DNA of 52,101 nucleotides from Flavobacteriaceae bacterium (GTDB lineage Bacteria; Bacteroidota; Bacteroidia; Flavobacteriales; Flavobacteriaceae): NCBI GenBank assembly GCA_002690085.1, contig NZDM01000002.1, positions 1 to 52,101 of the forward strand, read 5' to 3'. Shown piece by piece: positions 28,792 to 38,664 of this stretch (position 1 is its first letter; each line of letters starts with the position of its first letter). The notes under the pieces were generated by a model. It saw only the letters and a program-made list of their open reading frames with translations, ran no database searches and was not told where the DNA came from. The position numbers and the translations under genes were made by a program.

Positions 28792-30126
28792 TTAAACAGT
28801 AAGAGCGGCCATACCCACACTCTGCAATACAGGGGCTGGTGCAGCCTCGGCATGCTTCAATACAGCGTAAACCTCCATGTTGTCAAGCATGTTGAATGCA
28901 GCAATGTTTCCGGTGTAACCGGCAGAAGTGAAAGCGTACTGGAAAGGAGTAACAGCCAAGCTGATATGAGCAGGGTTCTGCACAATGAACTTTTCTCCTG
29001 CAAGGATAGGCATCTCCTGTGCACGACCAGGAGCCTTTGCCAATTCACGCATGTAACCCGAAAAATCGGAATCTACTTTAAACTCCATCTGAGTTACAAT
29101 AATGGTGAAGACCTTAACGAGCTTAGAAGCACTATTCACGCCAGACTTGATTGCTGCAATCATACTTGCACCAACACTTCCAGCATCATTTTCACCACCA
29201 AGATTTGCTAGAGAGATATTAATATCAAAGTCATCAGCATCATTCTGTCCAGGAGCAGCAGCGTAGGATAGATTGACAAGATTCTGACCAGCAGTAGCTC
29301 CAGCAGCATTAACAGTCACATCCTGTGCAGTTGTGAAGTCTTCTTGGTTGAGAAGATTAATTGTAATAGAGTCGTGCTGTCCACCACCAAGAATAGATCC
29401 AGCAGGAGCGAAACTTGCTTCGGCGGAAAGAGCAGGACTGCCGTTTACGTTACTGCAGTTAAGGTTAAGTTGACCAAATAGAGTCATACCAATAACGGTT
29501 TTATCAGCCTTAACTTGGTAAGTAGCAGGATTACCAGTGGCTCCAATAGTGATCTGTTTGTCTGCAGCGTTAACAGAAGAAAGATGTGTGTCAAGATCAA
29601 TTAGCACTGCTCCAACTGGGAAGTTCACAGTGCTTAGAACACTTGAAGCAGCATCATAACTAGTCTTATCGGCATCTACACCTTGGCGAGCTACGTCCGA
29701 AAGAGCAGGCTTAAGATCAAGCAGATATTGAGAATCTGCAATGCGCTTTTGCGCATCGGCTTCCTTGGTAGGATCGTTAGTTAAAGTAATTCCGGTGAAT
29801 TGATAAGCATCATCATCAGTCTGGTCGGAACCATTGAAAGCAATGAACTTACGGAAATCGCATGTGACTTCAAGAGCAGCCTTGTGTTGCAACTGAACGA
29901 AGTTACCAGTGGAACGGGCAGTTTCACGAAGTCTAATTTCTAAGTCACGTACTTGACCTAGTTGTCCTTGAAGGAAATTGAGTGTGCTTTCGATTTGCAA
30001 TTCGAAAGAACCTGGGATACGAACAGCAGCTAGTGCGCTCGAAATAGGATCGGCGGGAGTAATAGAGCTTACAGCAACATTCGCCTCATTGCTGAGTAGT
30101 TGGTTTTGATCGGATAAATCAGCCAT
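28792..30126 (-). CDS. Hypothetical, putative abundant structural protein
   Basis: ATG at 30124..30126 (MADLSDQNQLL...); Ala/Gly/Ser-rich, beta-rich-looking 444-aa protein with higher GC than its surroundings. Confidence 0.7.
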   Translation of the reverse strand: MADLSDQNQLLSNEANVAVSSITPADPISSALAAVRIPGSFELQIESTLNFLQGQLGQVRDLEIRLRETARSTGNFVQLQHKAALEVTCDFRKFIAFNGSDQTDDDAYQFTGITLTNDPTKEADAQKRIADSQYLLDLKPALSDVARQGVDADKTSYDAASSVLSTVNFPVGAVLIDLDTHLSSVNAADKQITIGATGNPATYQVKADKTVIGMTLFGQLNLNCSNVNGSPALSAEASFAPAGSILGGGQHDSITINLLNQEDFTTAQDVTVNAAGATAGQNLVNLSYAAAPGQNDADDFDINISLANLGGENDAGSVGASMIAAIKSGVNSASKLVKVFTIIVTQMEFKVDSDFSGYMRELAKAPGRAQEMPILAGEKFIVQNPAHISLAVTPFQYAFTSAGYTGNIAAFNMLDNMEVYAVLKHAEAAPAPVLQSVGMAALTV

Positions 30127-30148
30127 TATAACATATATTTGGAAAAAA

Positions 30149-31459
30149 TCATTCACAAATATTTTTACGGGTTTTGTTATTTTTAGATTTACAACTTTTT
30201 TTTCGCGTTGTGGAACATGTGGGGAAGTAATAATTACGTTTTTCTGGTTCACAAATCTCTGTACAAGAATTATCCTTAATTGGACGCGTCGGTAGTTTAT
30301 GAGGAACAATAGAAAGTCTATCAATAATACGTTGTGCATCACTGCCTGTAGCCTGTGCTAAAGAATCAAGATCGAATGAGATATTGGTAGTTGCCATAGA
30401 AATAGATCCTTGAACCATCATCATTCTTTCTAAAACATTTGGATAGGGGATAATACCTGGTCTTCTAGCTGGAGCACAATTTTTAAAACGCTCAATTTTT
30501 GTATCTAAATTAAAGCGATTTGCATCGTATCTTCTACATAATACTTGATCAATATCAGTTATTGTCAGATTAAAGGTACCTTTTAAAACAGAATGATCTC
30601 CATGTTGTTGCTTCCATTCATCTAAAAACTCGTCTCTTTTTCTAATAATTTGTAATTGTTCCTTTCCGATCTCAATTTCTTCTAATTCATCTGTTGTCAA
30701 TAATTCCTCATTTTCTTTTATTTCTAACCATTGTCCTAGCGTTAGAGAGAGATCGTGTTTTACTAAAAATCTATCTAAAAATCTTGTCATGTCTTCTGTA
30801 ATATCATTTTTTGATGTATATAATCCAGACTGTTCTAGTAATTTTTTTAAACGCATGTAATATTTTGCAGTGGGTTCATTAGGGAATAAAAAGGCAAGCA
30901 TTGTAAGGTCGGGCTGAAATTGAGCCATAATGTATCTAGGATCTTTAAATTGGGCAACTTCAACCTTTGCTGTACCAGCTACACCATCCTCACCTTCATA
31001 GCCAGATAAAATACTAATTTTTGTATTCAGCATATAAATATTCATAATTAGACCTTGAATAGTGCTTTCAATTTGTGTAGCCATTGCACTATTTTGTAAG
31101 TTCAATAAGAAATATTGTGATGCATCTTTTCTTACCAAGGTCATGGCATTTGTGATAAAGTTAATCTGAGCAATTAAATCAGGACTAATATTTTTAAGAC
31201 GCTCTTTTTCTCCTTCAAAAAACTCTAATATATCACAATAAACTGTATCAGGATCAACATTAAATGGATCATCAAAGTAAGGTTGAAAAAACTTTTCATT
31301 AATTTTATTCATCTCGTCTACATAAGCTACACCATCATTAACAGGATCAGGCATTTCAGGACAACAAAATCTAATTATTTTATTTAAATGACCTGTTCTA
31401 TATACCCTGCAACAATTCTCTAATCCAATTGCGCTTCGAGAAACTATAGTCTTAGGCAT
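30149..31459 (-). CDS. Hypothetical protein
   Basis: 436-aa ATG ORF, Lys/Cys-rich C-terminus. Confidence 0.75.
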   Translation of the reverse strand: MPKTIVSRSAIGLENCCRVYRTGHLNKIIRFCCPEMPDPVNDGVAYVDEMNKINEKFFQPYFDDPFNVDPDTVYCDILEFFEGEKERLKNISPDLIAQINFITNAMTLVRKDASQYFLLNLQNSAMATQIESTIQGLIMNIYMLNTKISILSGYEGEDGVAGTAKVEVAQFKDPRYIMAQFQPDLTMLAFLFPNEPTAKYYMRLKKLLEQSGLYTSKNDITEDMTRFLDRFLVKHDLSLTLGQWLEIKENEELLTTDELEEIEIGKEQLQIIRKRDEFLDEWKQQHGDHSVLKGTFNLTITDIDQVLCRRYDANRFNLDTKIERFKNCAPARRPGIIPYPNVLERMMMVQGSISMATTNISFDLDSLAQATGSDAQRIIDRLSIVPHKLPTRPIKDNSCTEICEPEKRNYYFPTCSTTRKKSCKSKNNKTRKNICE

Positions 31460-31510
31460 AAATTATGCTGAGAGTAAAACATTTTAAAAGAATAGTATAT
31501 AATTTAAGTA

Positions 31511-33115
31511 ATGATGTACTTTGCAGTTGAAATGCAGAAGCACGATAGAGCAGCTTTATTGGCTTTGACTTTATCAATGCACTTAACTATGAAAGGTGTT
31601 AAGTTAGTATTAGCTTGTTCAGAAGAAACATTTAATTATGTAACAGAGTTCTATCCATTTGATTTAGAAATCATACATTACAATATTGATCAGGATCGTT
31701 GCATTCCTACTCAATCACTTAAAAATCTTAGAGATGTTATGGTTCATGTTCACAAAACAGATGATAAAGCAGTTTATATTTCACCACTTATTTATGTTAT
31801 CAAAGATCTTTCAACAATTATTGAAAAAACCTCTAATCATGGCATTGTTTGTGTGAAAAGAGATGTTGATCTTAATAGTGAACCAGCTAGTTATCCTCTT
31901 GTTTTAATGGTACTTAATAAAGATGGAGGAGCTCTAGAAGCAATTGATAGTTATTTGTCAGATAATGAAAATGTGCTATTAGAAGCTCAAGAAAAACTTG
32001 ATGAAATCGGGTTTGCTAATGATGATTCTAGTTCTGAAGAAATTGATAAAATTGGTGCGGCTAGATCTTTAGCCCTGCAACCAGTATCTTTAATTTCTCA
32101 AAACTTTTTGGCAAAATTAGTATCACAAAAAGATCTTGTTACCCACTTTGAAGAACCTATTTACATTGATATGTTCAATTTCTTTGCTGCCGATGGTAGT
32201 TGGAAAATGAGTGAAATTGGTGTTGGAGCCGATATAAAGATTTCTAAAAATGGCTTGCCTATTCATATTGCAGCATCAAGTCCTGACATTAGAGGTATTC
32301 CAGCTAGTATTATTAGAGATGCAGTTCCCTTGCTAGAAAATATTGAAACTATATGTTGTTTTAATGACCCTAGGTTACATCTTTGTCAAAATATAAATCT
32401 TGATCTATCTGCCAACCGAATTATTATCTATGGTCCTAAGAAAGATTTACTAGGTGATTGGTCCAGAAAATGCAACCCAGATTTTTCTATTTTTATCGTA
32501 CAACTGATTTCAAGAAGCAATTATCTTAATTATAGACAAAATGTAACACCTGATTATTATAGAACAGGATACTCTGTACTTTATGACCATGGCAATTCAT
32601 CGCTTATTAAAGGAGATATGTTTTCAGGACAATTAGATATTGCTTTACTTTTCAACTATGACTCAAAAGTTATTTCTGATCTTGAAGGTAAGTATAAATA
32701 TGTAGGTATTTACACACCGTATATTCTTATTCTTGAACTATTTGATAAGGACAAAGAAAAGACAAATGAAACCTTTACTTTTGACGAGAACAAAAAAGTT
32801 CATAGCAACGAAACGGATTATATGGCGTATCTTGAGGATTTATCAAGTTACAAGTTCTCGAAAATATCAGATTCAACTAGTAAAGCACATGTTGTTGATT
32901 GTATGAAACTTGGCGTTGTTCCTATTGTAGAGGAAGGATGCACACTACTTGAGATTGGTGATCTCGTAGCAGGTGATGAAAGTTGGGAAGTAAAGTCAAA
33001 GAAATGTAAGGACTATTTTTCCAATAATCTTACTGCATCTGTTATGGCCAAAAAACTAGTATATGCTCTAGTTGAGTTTCAGCCTCCTCCGCCTCAGCCA
33101 AAGAAAAAAGATTAA
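31511..33115 (+). CDS. Hypothetical protein, possibly glycosyltransferase-like
   Basis: 534-aa ATG ORF; N-terminal alpha/beta pattern MYFAVEMQKHDRAALLALTLSMHLTMKGVKLVLAC is only suggestive. Confidence 0.65.
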   Translation: MMYFAVEMQKHDRAALLALTLSMHLTMKGVKLVLACSEETFNYVTEFYPFDLEIIHYNIDQDRCIPTQSLKNLRDVMVHVHKTDDKAVYISPLIYVIKDLSTIIEKTSNHGIVCVKRDVDLNSEPASYPLVLMVLNKDGGALEAIDSYLSDNENVLLEAQEKLDEIGFANDDSSSEEIDKIGAARSLALQPVSLISQNFLAKLVSQKDLVTHFEEPIYIDMFNFFAADGSWKMSEIGVGADIKISKNGLPIHIAASSPDIRGIPASIIRDAVPLLENIETICCFNDPRLHLCQNINLDLSANRIIIYGPKKDLLGDWSRKCNPDFSIFIVQLISRSNYLNYRQNVTPDYYRTGYSVLYDHGNSSLIKGDMFSGQLDIALLFNYDSKVISDLEGKYKYVGIYTPYILILELFDKDKEKTNETFTFDENKKVHSNETDYMAYLEDLSSYKFSKISDSTSKAHVVDCMKLGVVPIVEEGCTLLEIGDLVAGDESWEVKSKKCKDYFSNNLTASVMAKKLVYALVEFQPPPPQPKKKD

Positions 33116-33150
33116 TCATTTACTGTAATTTAATTAACAATAAATGATTA
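33113..33150. terminator. Hairpin overlapping the stop codons of two convergent genes
   Basis: TAATCATTTA (33113..33122) / TAAATGATTA (33141..33150), perfect 10-bp stem. Confidence 0.7.
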
Positions 33151-34680
33151 CCGTATCATATTTTTATAAGGTGTATTTATGGTCTCAACCTCTATATTTA
33201 TAGTAAAATTAGTATTATTAAGATTTATCTGACGTCCATTTTCATCTAGAATCCTGATTTTAAGCTTTTTAATTCTCACTGGTCCAAAGTAATTTCTTTT
33301 TTTAAAAATACGATCAGATGAGTCTTCAAACAGTATATCAGTCCCATTAACTGCATTGGGTATTTTACCTAAGATATTTCGAATGTTAAATGAGTATTCC
33401 GTGTGACAGTTATAATTCAAAACTACCGGATTATTATTATTAAAATCATCAACTTCTAGTAAAAAGTAGTTTGTTCCAATAAGATTAGCTGGGGCATCTG
33501 CATTAATTCCAAGTAAACATGTTGTAGTTGGACATGTAATATAACTACCTGTCATAGTATAATGTGATTCTCTAAAACCCATCATCCAACCTAGATTGTA
33601 GAATAAGTTTCTTTCAGGGTATAATGGATGTCTAAAATCCAACTGAAAGGCATATGCCATTCCAGTCGGAGGAGTAATAGGATTACCATCTGCATCTTCA
33701 GTTCTTAATACAAAATGAAAACGGCCTGATAAACAATCGTATTTTAATTCAACAATATTCAGGTCAGTATTTGTAGTTTCTAGGAAGATACAATTAATTG
33801 TATCCATTAGCTCTGTTACAGAATATGTTCCTTGAGATATTGCTATGGTATGTTCAATAACATCATTCACATTCCCCCCTTCAACGGGCGGCATTGTCTC
33901 ATCAAAATGAAATGTAGTAATTCTAAAAATATTAGTTCCTAAATATTCAGATATAGGATAATATCCATTCATCATTTCTAATCCTGCTAGCTTAATGCTA
34001 ACAACATTAGATAATGGTTCTTGTAATTCAATTGTAAAGTCTGACTCAGCATTTTTATAACCACGGTTTGTAGATTTACCACAAGCCTCTAATTCTACCA
34101 CCTTTTTAACAATTGCTGGATTATTTCTACAAAATGTTTTTTCTCTAATTAAATCTCCTTGAGAAGGGAAGGTTTCTTGATAATCTGGCTCAATATGGCA
34201 ATTATATGGTTTATATTCAGGACGAAACTTACTATTAATTGTTAAAAGATAAGTTATTGTTTCTCTTTCAACAGGATTTACAGTGCCTCTAGCATATGGT
34301 CTAGAATATGCGGATATTGACTGAGCGGTTGGCACAGCTTCAGTTAGATTACCGGCATAGATTTTAGGATGAACAATTTCTACATTATCGTCCCTACCAG
34401 GTACAACAATATTATCGGGAATTATAGGTAATGGCGGTAATGCGAGTGTATTTCTATGTGTTTCTGTTATCTCAAATCCTTTCATAAGACATACCCTAAC
34501 GAAACAGTCTTGAAAAAACTTAATTAAACCTGGAGTATCTTCAGTTTCTACTAATTTAACTTTCTGAATAGTTCTATCTATTTTATCTGCTAGAATATCA
34601 ACAGTTAATGAATCATCATTTCTGACTTTCAAGAGAGAGATAATTTCATTATTGTTATAATTATCAACGTTTGTATCCAT
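33148..34680 (-). CDS. Conserved virion-protein-like; paralogue of 38653..40149
   Basis: MDTNVDNYNNNEIISLL... , GTVNPVERETITYLLTINSKFRPEY..., LQEPLSNVVSIKLAGLEM correspond to segments of the 38653 ORF. Confidence 0.75.
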   Translation of the reverse strand: MDTNVDNYNNNEIISLLKVRNDDSLTVDILADKIDRTIQKVKLVETEDTPGLIKFFQDCFVRVCLMKGFEITETHRNTLALPPLPIIPDNIVVPGRDDNVEIVHPKIYAGNLTEAVPTAQSISAYSRPYARGTVNPVERETITYLLTINSKFRPEYKPYNCHIEPDYQETFPSQGDLIREKTFCRNNPAIVKKVVELEACGKSTNRGYKNAESDFTIELQEPLSNVVSIKLAGLEMMNGYYPISEYLGTNIFRITTFHFDETMPPVEGGNVNDVIEHTIAISQGTYSVTELMDTINCIFLETTNTDLNIVELKYDCLSGRFHFVLRTEDADGNPITPPTGMAYAFQLDFRHPLYPERNLFYNLGWMMGFRESHYTMTGSYITCPTTTCLLGINADAPANLIGTNYFLLEVDDFNNNNPVVLNYNCHTEYSFNIRNILGKIPNAVNGTDILFEDSSDRIFKKRNYFGPVRIKKLKIRILDENGRQINLNNTNFTINIEVETINTPYKNMIR

Positions 34681-34742
34681 TACTATATGTTGTGGTAAAA
34701 TCGAGATCTAGTCATCGCATAATTAATATTTATCAATTGTAT

Positions 34743-35213
34743 ATGAAAGTGTGTAAAACATGGTGTTTTGTTGCTATTGCTTTCTTTGTGGCTGATATTT
34801 ACATGGCATTAACTGCTGATAAAAGCAATTATAAAGATGCGTTTGTTAAAACTCTTGATAATGATCAAAAACAAAAATATGAAAAAATAATTAGGGAGCG
34901 CCGAAATATATATTTTAAAGGGTATGCTGTTGGTATAGTTTTATCAATATTGTTCTTAATAATGACTGATAAGCTAAAAAAAACTAATCTAATGTCCACA
35001 GGAATTATTTGTTCTGTAGGCGGTATTACTTTACTAACTTGCTATCTATTTTATATTATTCATCCTAAATCAGATTACATGATTCTTAGTTTATCCAAGG
35101 CAGAACAAAGAGAAAAATGGCTTGATATTTATAGACATATGCAATTGAAATATCACATGGGTCTTGCGTTTGGTGTAATTGCAGCAATGTTTATGGCAAA
35201 ATCAACTTGTTAG
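34743..35213 (+). CDS. Hypothetical membrane protein
   Basis: Hydrophobic segments; internal ATG at 34743 avoids overlap with the divergent gene. Confidence 0.6.
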   Translation: MKVCKTWCFVAIAFFVADIYMALTADKSNYKDAFVKTLDNDQKQKYEKIIRERRNIYFKGYAVGIVLSILFLIMTDKLKKTNLMSTGIICSVGGITLLTCYLFYIIHPKSDYMILSLSKAEQREKWLDIYRHMQLKYHMGLAFGVIAAMFMAKSTC

Positions 35214-35304
35214 AAAAGTATTTTTTGATCTCTTATTAAGAGCATAACCGCGTTTACAAAAAAATGAAACTGCTCTTTCTTTCCTACATTAAAACATACT
35301 CAAA

Positions 35305-35586
35305 GTGAAACCGAAAATGTATTTCAATCAAAATCTTTGCTACGCTTTCCTAACCATGCTTGGTCTTGGCTTTGGAAACATATTATGCGATGAGCATTTC
35401 AGTGGAAACAGAATGAATGATAATGTGATCATGATGTGGCCGATACTAGCTGTTTTGGGATTTATAGCTACGGATCTACTTGTGTATTACTTTATGATTA
35501 TGGTCTCTATAGGGTGGATGTCACGGGTTTACATTCAAACATTCTCTATTTATTCAAATCCGGACGGAAGTCCAGTTCTTCAGTAA
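35305..35586 (+). CDS. Hypothetical small membrane protein
   Basis: 93 aa with two hydrophobic segments; the listed start is GTG, with an internal ATG (MYFNQNLCYAF) close by. Confidence 0.55.
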   Translation: MKPKMYFNQNLCYAFLTMLGLGFGNILCDEHFSGNRMNDNVIMMWPILAVLGFIATDLLVYYFMIMVSIGWMSRVYIQTFSIYSNPDGSPVLQ

Positions 35587-35679
35587 AAACTTAACTAACA
35601 AAAAACACACAAATAGTAGTCTAGTCGTAAACCACACGTCTCAGCGAAAAATAAGTTATTTTTATTCTTTCTTAAGTTT

Positions 35680-35729
35680 AGTTTTTGAACAGCCCGTAGG
35701 GCATGCGGCGTAGCCGCTGTTCAAAAACT
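35680..35729. repeat. Perfect 14-bp inverted repeat with GC-rich 22-nt loop
   Basis: AGTTTTTGAACAGC - ccgtagggcatgcggcgtagcc - GCTGTTCAAAAACT. Confidence 0.9.
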
Positions 35730-35798
35730 GTATTCTATTAGCGCCTGTAATTTATGTAAATTGGCTTAGATAGATATATCAGATATACTAGAACCGAT

Positions 35799-37328
35799 AT
35801 GTTTGGTACACATAATGGAATGTTCCTGCAAGGCACTATGATGTCTATGTTATTTAGGGACAATCAATCCAATTATTTCATCTATTTCGCAACAATAATT
35901 ATACTATATAACATCCTTGACTCAATTATTGATGATCAGAATCCATATATCAAAAAACTATTACCATATTGGTTTTGTGGTAGCTTGAATATCAACAAGG
36001 TCACAATTGAAGGAACTATAGCGTGTCACAATGGACCTTGGAACTCAAGAATTAGTGCTCATCTTTCTGACGAGTTTAATGCAGTAATGGAATATATAAA
36101 CAAATATGGAAATGGTATGGCCAAATCATTGAAACAAATTATGATTCATGATGAAGAACGCAACTATGGATCAAATGACGGAAAAGGGATTTATATTTGT
36201 GATTCTCAAAATCCAATGCGAATTGACAAAGATATAATTTGTATAATTGATTCAATTGATGAACATGCTGAAGATAGCAATAAGGAACGCGGAGCGGCAT
36301 CAAAAACTAAACGTCTTTCTATAGTACTTATTTCAAATACGCTCACTGTTCTTCAAATTAAAAACAAAATAGCCAAAATCACAAATGAGTTTATTGATAA
36401 TATAAAACAGCAAAAAAAGGAGAAGTTGTTTATTTACAGATATAGAAAAACAAATTATGATGATGATGATAGAGGAGATTCATCTTCATGGCATGAAGTA
36501 GAGTTTACATCAACTAGAACGTTTAACAACATGTTTTTTAAAGGAAAGGACGGATTTCTTGAAAAGGTACATTTCTTTATTAATAATGAGCAATGGTACC
36601 GTGATAATGGACATCCATATACTCTTGGCATTGGACTAAAAGGACCACCAGGTACTGGTAAAACTTCTTTGATAAAAGCTCTTGCTAATCTGTTAAATAG
36701 ACATATTGTTGAGATACCACTGAGTGAAATGAAAAATGAAGAACAGTTTTTTAATGCATATTTTGAAACAAAATATAAGCGTCGTGATAAGCAAACCCTT
36801 GAATGGAGTGATAAAATCATGCTTTTTGAAGATATTGATGCACAATGTGACTTAGTAAAAACTAGATCTGAAAGTATTGATTTACAGGAATCAACACAAA
36901 TTGATCTATCTGGATCGGCACTTGATATTACCAAACTAAAACTAAATAAATCAAAGGATGGTAATGAAACATTTTCATTTGTTCAGCCGCCCAAAAAGGA
37001 TGAATCTCCGATTACCCTGTCTACCATTCTAAATGTACTTGATGGAATAAGAGAAAATCATGGTAGAGTTATGATAATTACTTCTAATCATTATGAGAAG
37101 CTTGATCCAGCTCTTACTCGAAGAGGTCGTATTGATATTGAGTTAGAAATGGGAAACGCAGATATAGAAATTGTAAAGCAGATTTATCGACATTCATTTG
37201 GGGAAGAACTTTCTAGTAATGATGAGTTTTTACTAAATGAAATTAATTTACCTACATGTGATGTAGTAAGTCATTTGAAATATGGTTCAAAAAAAGAGGC
37301 TTTTATTCAGCAGCTTTTGAATAGCTAG
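35799..37328 (+). CDS. BCS1-like AAA+ ATPase
   Basis: Walker A GPPGTGKTS, Walker B IMLFEDIDA, LNVLDGI, MIITSNH, RRGRIDIELEM. Confidence 0.92.
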   Translation: MFGTHNGMFLQGTMMSMLFRDNQSNYFIYFATIIILYNILDSIIDDQNPYIKKLLPYWFCGSLNINKVTIEGTIACHNGPWNSRISAHLSDEFNAVMEYINKYGNGMAKSLKQIMIHDEERNYGSNDGKGIYICDSQNPMRIDKDIICIIDSIDEHAEDSNKERGAASKTKRLSIVLISNTLTVLQIKNKIAKITNEFIDNIKQQKKEKLFIYRYRKTNYDDDDRGDSSSWHEVEFTSTRTFNNMFFKGKDGFLEKVHFFINNEQWYRDNGHPYTLGIGLKGPPGTGKTSLIKALANLLNRHIVEIPLSEMKNEEQFFNAYFETKYKRRDKQTLEWSDKIMLFEDIDAQCDLVKTRSESIDLQESTQIDLSGSALDITKLKLNKSKDGNETFSFVQPPKKDESPITLSTILNVLDGIRENHGRVMIITSNHYEKLDPALTRRGRIDIELEMGNADIEIVKQIYRHSFGEELSSNDEFLLNEINLPTCDVVSHLKYGSKKEAFIQQLLNS

Positions 37329-37366
37329 TTAATACGTTTAAACATTATTATACATGTAATAACATC

Positions 37367-38479
37367 ATGGAAGAAACAATGGATGATGTTATTGAAACAT
37401 ATTTACCAGATAATGAATGTATTAGTGAGTTTCATTCACTCTCTCTAGAAAATAAACAAAAGGTTATTCGATTAGGATTATTTGTTTATAAAGAAGGAGC
37501 AAATAAACTTCAAGGTTGGGACAATGAGGACTGGCAAAAAAAGATAGATGAAATTAATAAAACTCATGAAATCGCGATTAAACAAGCTGGGAAGCAATAT
37601 GAATCTCTCCAGCAATCTTTTGATCAATACAAACAATATGCTACTGAGCAACAAACAATATGTATAGAAGGAGCAGTCATGGGTGAAAGAACTAAATATG
37701 ATATGCAAATAAAAAGTTTAACTGAAACTAACAGTGATTTATTGAGTAAACTTAATAGTTTACAAAGTGAAGTGGAACAAAGATATGCTCAAAGATTTGA
37801 AACTCTAATTGCAAATCATCAGAAGATTTTAATGGATGAAAGAGACAAACGTGATTCAATGAGACAAGATTACGAATCTAAATTGCAACGTCAACAAAAC
37901 TCTTCATTAAAAGGTAAGGATGGTGAAGGTATGGTTTATTCAAGACTTAATATGATGTTCCCTACTGCAGATGTAGAGGATACACATACAATTCCACATA
38001 GAGGTGACTTTATTTTAAGGGTAGAAGGTATGACAGTTATGATCGAAACAAAAAACTATTCTCGTAATGTTCAGAAAGCAGAAATAGATAAGTTTTATTC
38101 TGATATTGATAATCCTGCAAATAGCGATATTGAAGCTGCTGTATTTGTAAGTTTACATACTGGAATCTGTAATAGAGATGATTTTCAATTTGAAGTTAGA
38201 AATGGCACGCCTTTAATTTTCATACACAATCTGGTAAACAATTTTGATAGTATTAAACTGGCTCTTAGTTTTTTTAAAATGATTTCTGATCAGGGAAAGA
38301 TAGATTTTAGCCATAAAGAAACCATTGATGCATTTAAAAATCTTGCCTCTGGAATAAAACGTAATTTTCAAAAGCAAAAAACAACATTAGATAGATATTA
38401 TACTAGTCAAATGGAATTAATTACACTTCAACAATCTAATATTAGTGACTTGTATGGTGTTGTTAAACAAAAGTTCTAA
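37367..38479 (+). CDS. Coiled-coil protein with C-terminal PD-(D/E)XK nuclease-like domain
   Basis: Long Gln/Glu/Lys-rich coiled-coil, then GKDGEGMVYSRL...HRGDFILRVEGMTVMIETKNYSRNV (D...ExK). Confidence 0.75.
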   Translation: MEETMDDVIETYLPDNECISEFHSLSLENKQKVIRLGLFVYKEGANKLQGWDNEDWQKKIDEINKTHEIAIKQAGKQYESLQQSFDQYKQYATEQQTICIEGAVMGERTKYDMQIKSLTETNSDLLSKLNSLQSEVEQRYAQRFETLIANHQKILMDERDKRDSMRQDYESKLQRQQNSSLKGKDGEGMVYSRLNMMFPTADVEDTHTIPHRGDFILRVEGMTVMIETKNYSRNVQKAEIDKFYSDIDNPANSDIEAAVFVSLHTGICNRDDFQFEVRNGTPLIFIHNLVNNFDSIKLALSFFKMISDQGKIDFSHKETIDAFKNLASGIKRNFQKQKTTLDRYYTSQMELITLQQSNISDLYGVVKQKF

Positions 38480-38514
38480 TTTTGTGAACACATAATAGTG
38501 TGCTCAAAAAATTA

Positions 38515-38599
38515 TCTCGGGAACCGGATTTGAACCAGTGACCAATGGAAACCTACTTTCTTCTACAGTCCATCGCTCTACCAACTGAGCTATCCCGAG
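38515..38599 (-). tRNA. tRNA-Tyr (anticodon GTA) with short intron
   Basis: Reverse complement CTCGGGATAGCTCAGTTGGTAGAGCGATGGACTGTAGaagaaagtaggtTTCCATTGGTCACTGGTTCAAATCCGGTTCCCGAG; acceptor CTCGGGA/TCCCGAG, D-arm, ATGGA/TCCAT anticodon stem, T-arm GGTTCAAATCC. Confidence 0.93.
38551..38562 (-). other. Putative 12-nt tRNA-Tyr intron (after position 37)
   Basis: Removing AAGAAAGTAGGT restores a 7-nt anticodon loop and a 73-nt tRNA. Confidence 0.75.
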
Positions 38600-38633
38600 G
38601 GGGTTAACACCACAATATTTATATTTATCTTTT

Positions 38634-38664
38634 TATCAATTTTATAACGCACTTAATATTGATA
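38634..38664. terminator. TATCAAT/ATTGATA hairpin at the 3' end of the 38653 ORF
   Basis: TATCAAT 38634..38640 and ATTGATA 38658..38664 surrounding the stop codon. Confidence 0.55.

Noticed and set aside
36455-36934. 159-aa minus-strand ORF
   Set aside because: Antisense to conserved Walker A/B regions of the AAA ATPase.
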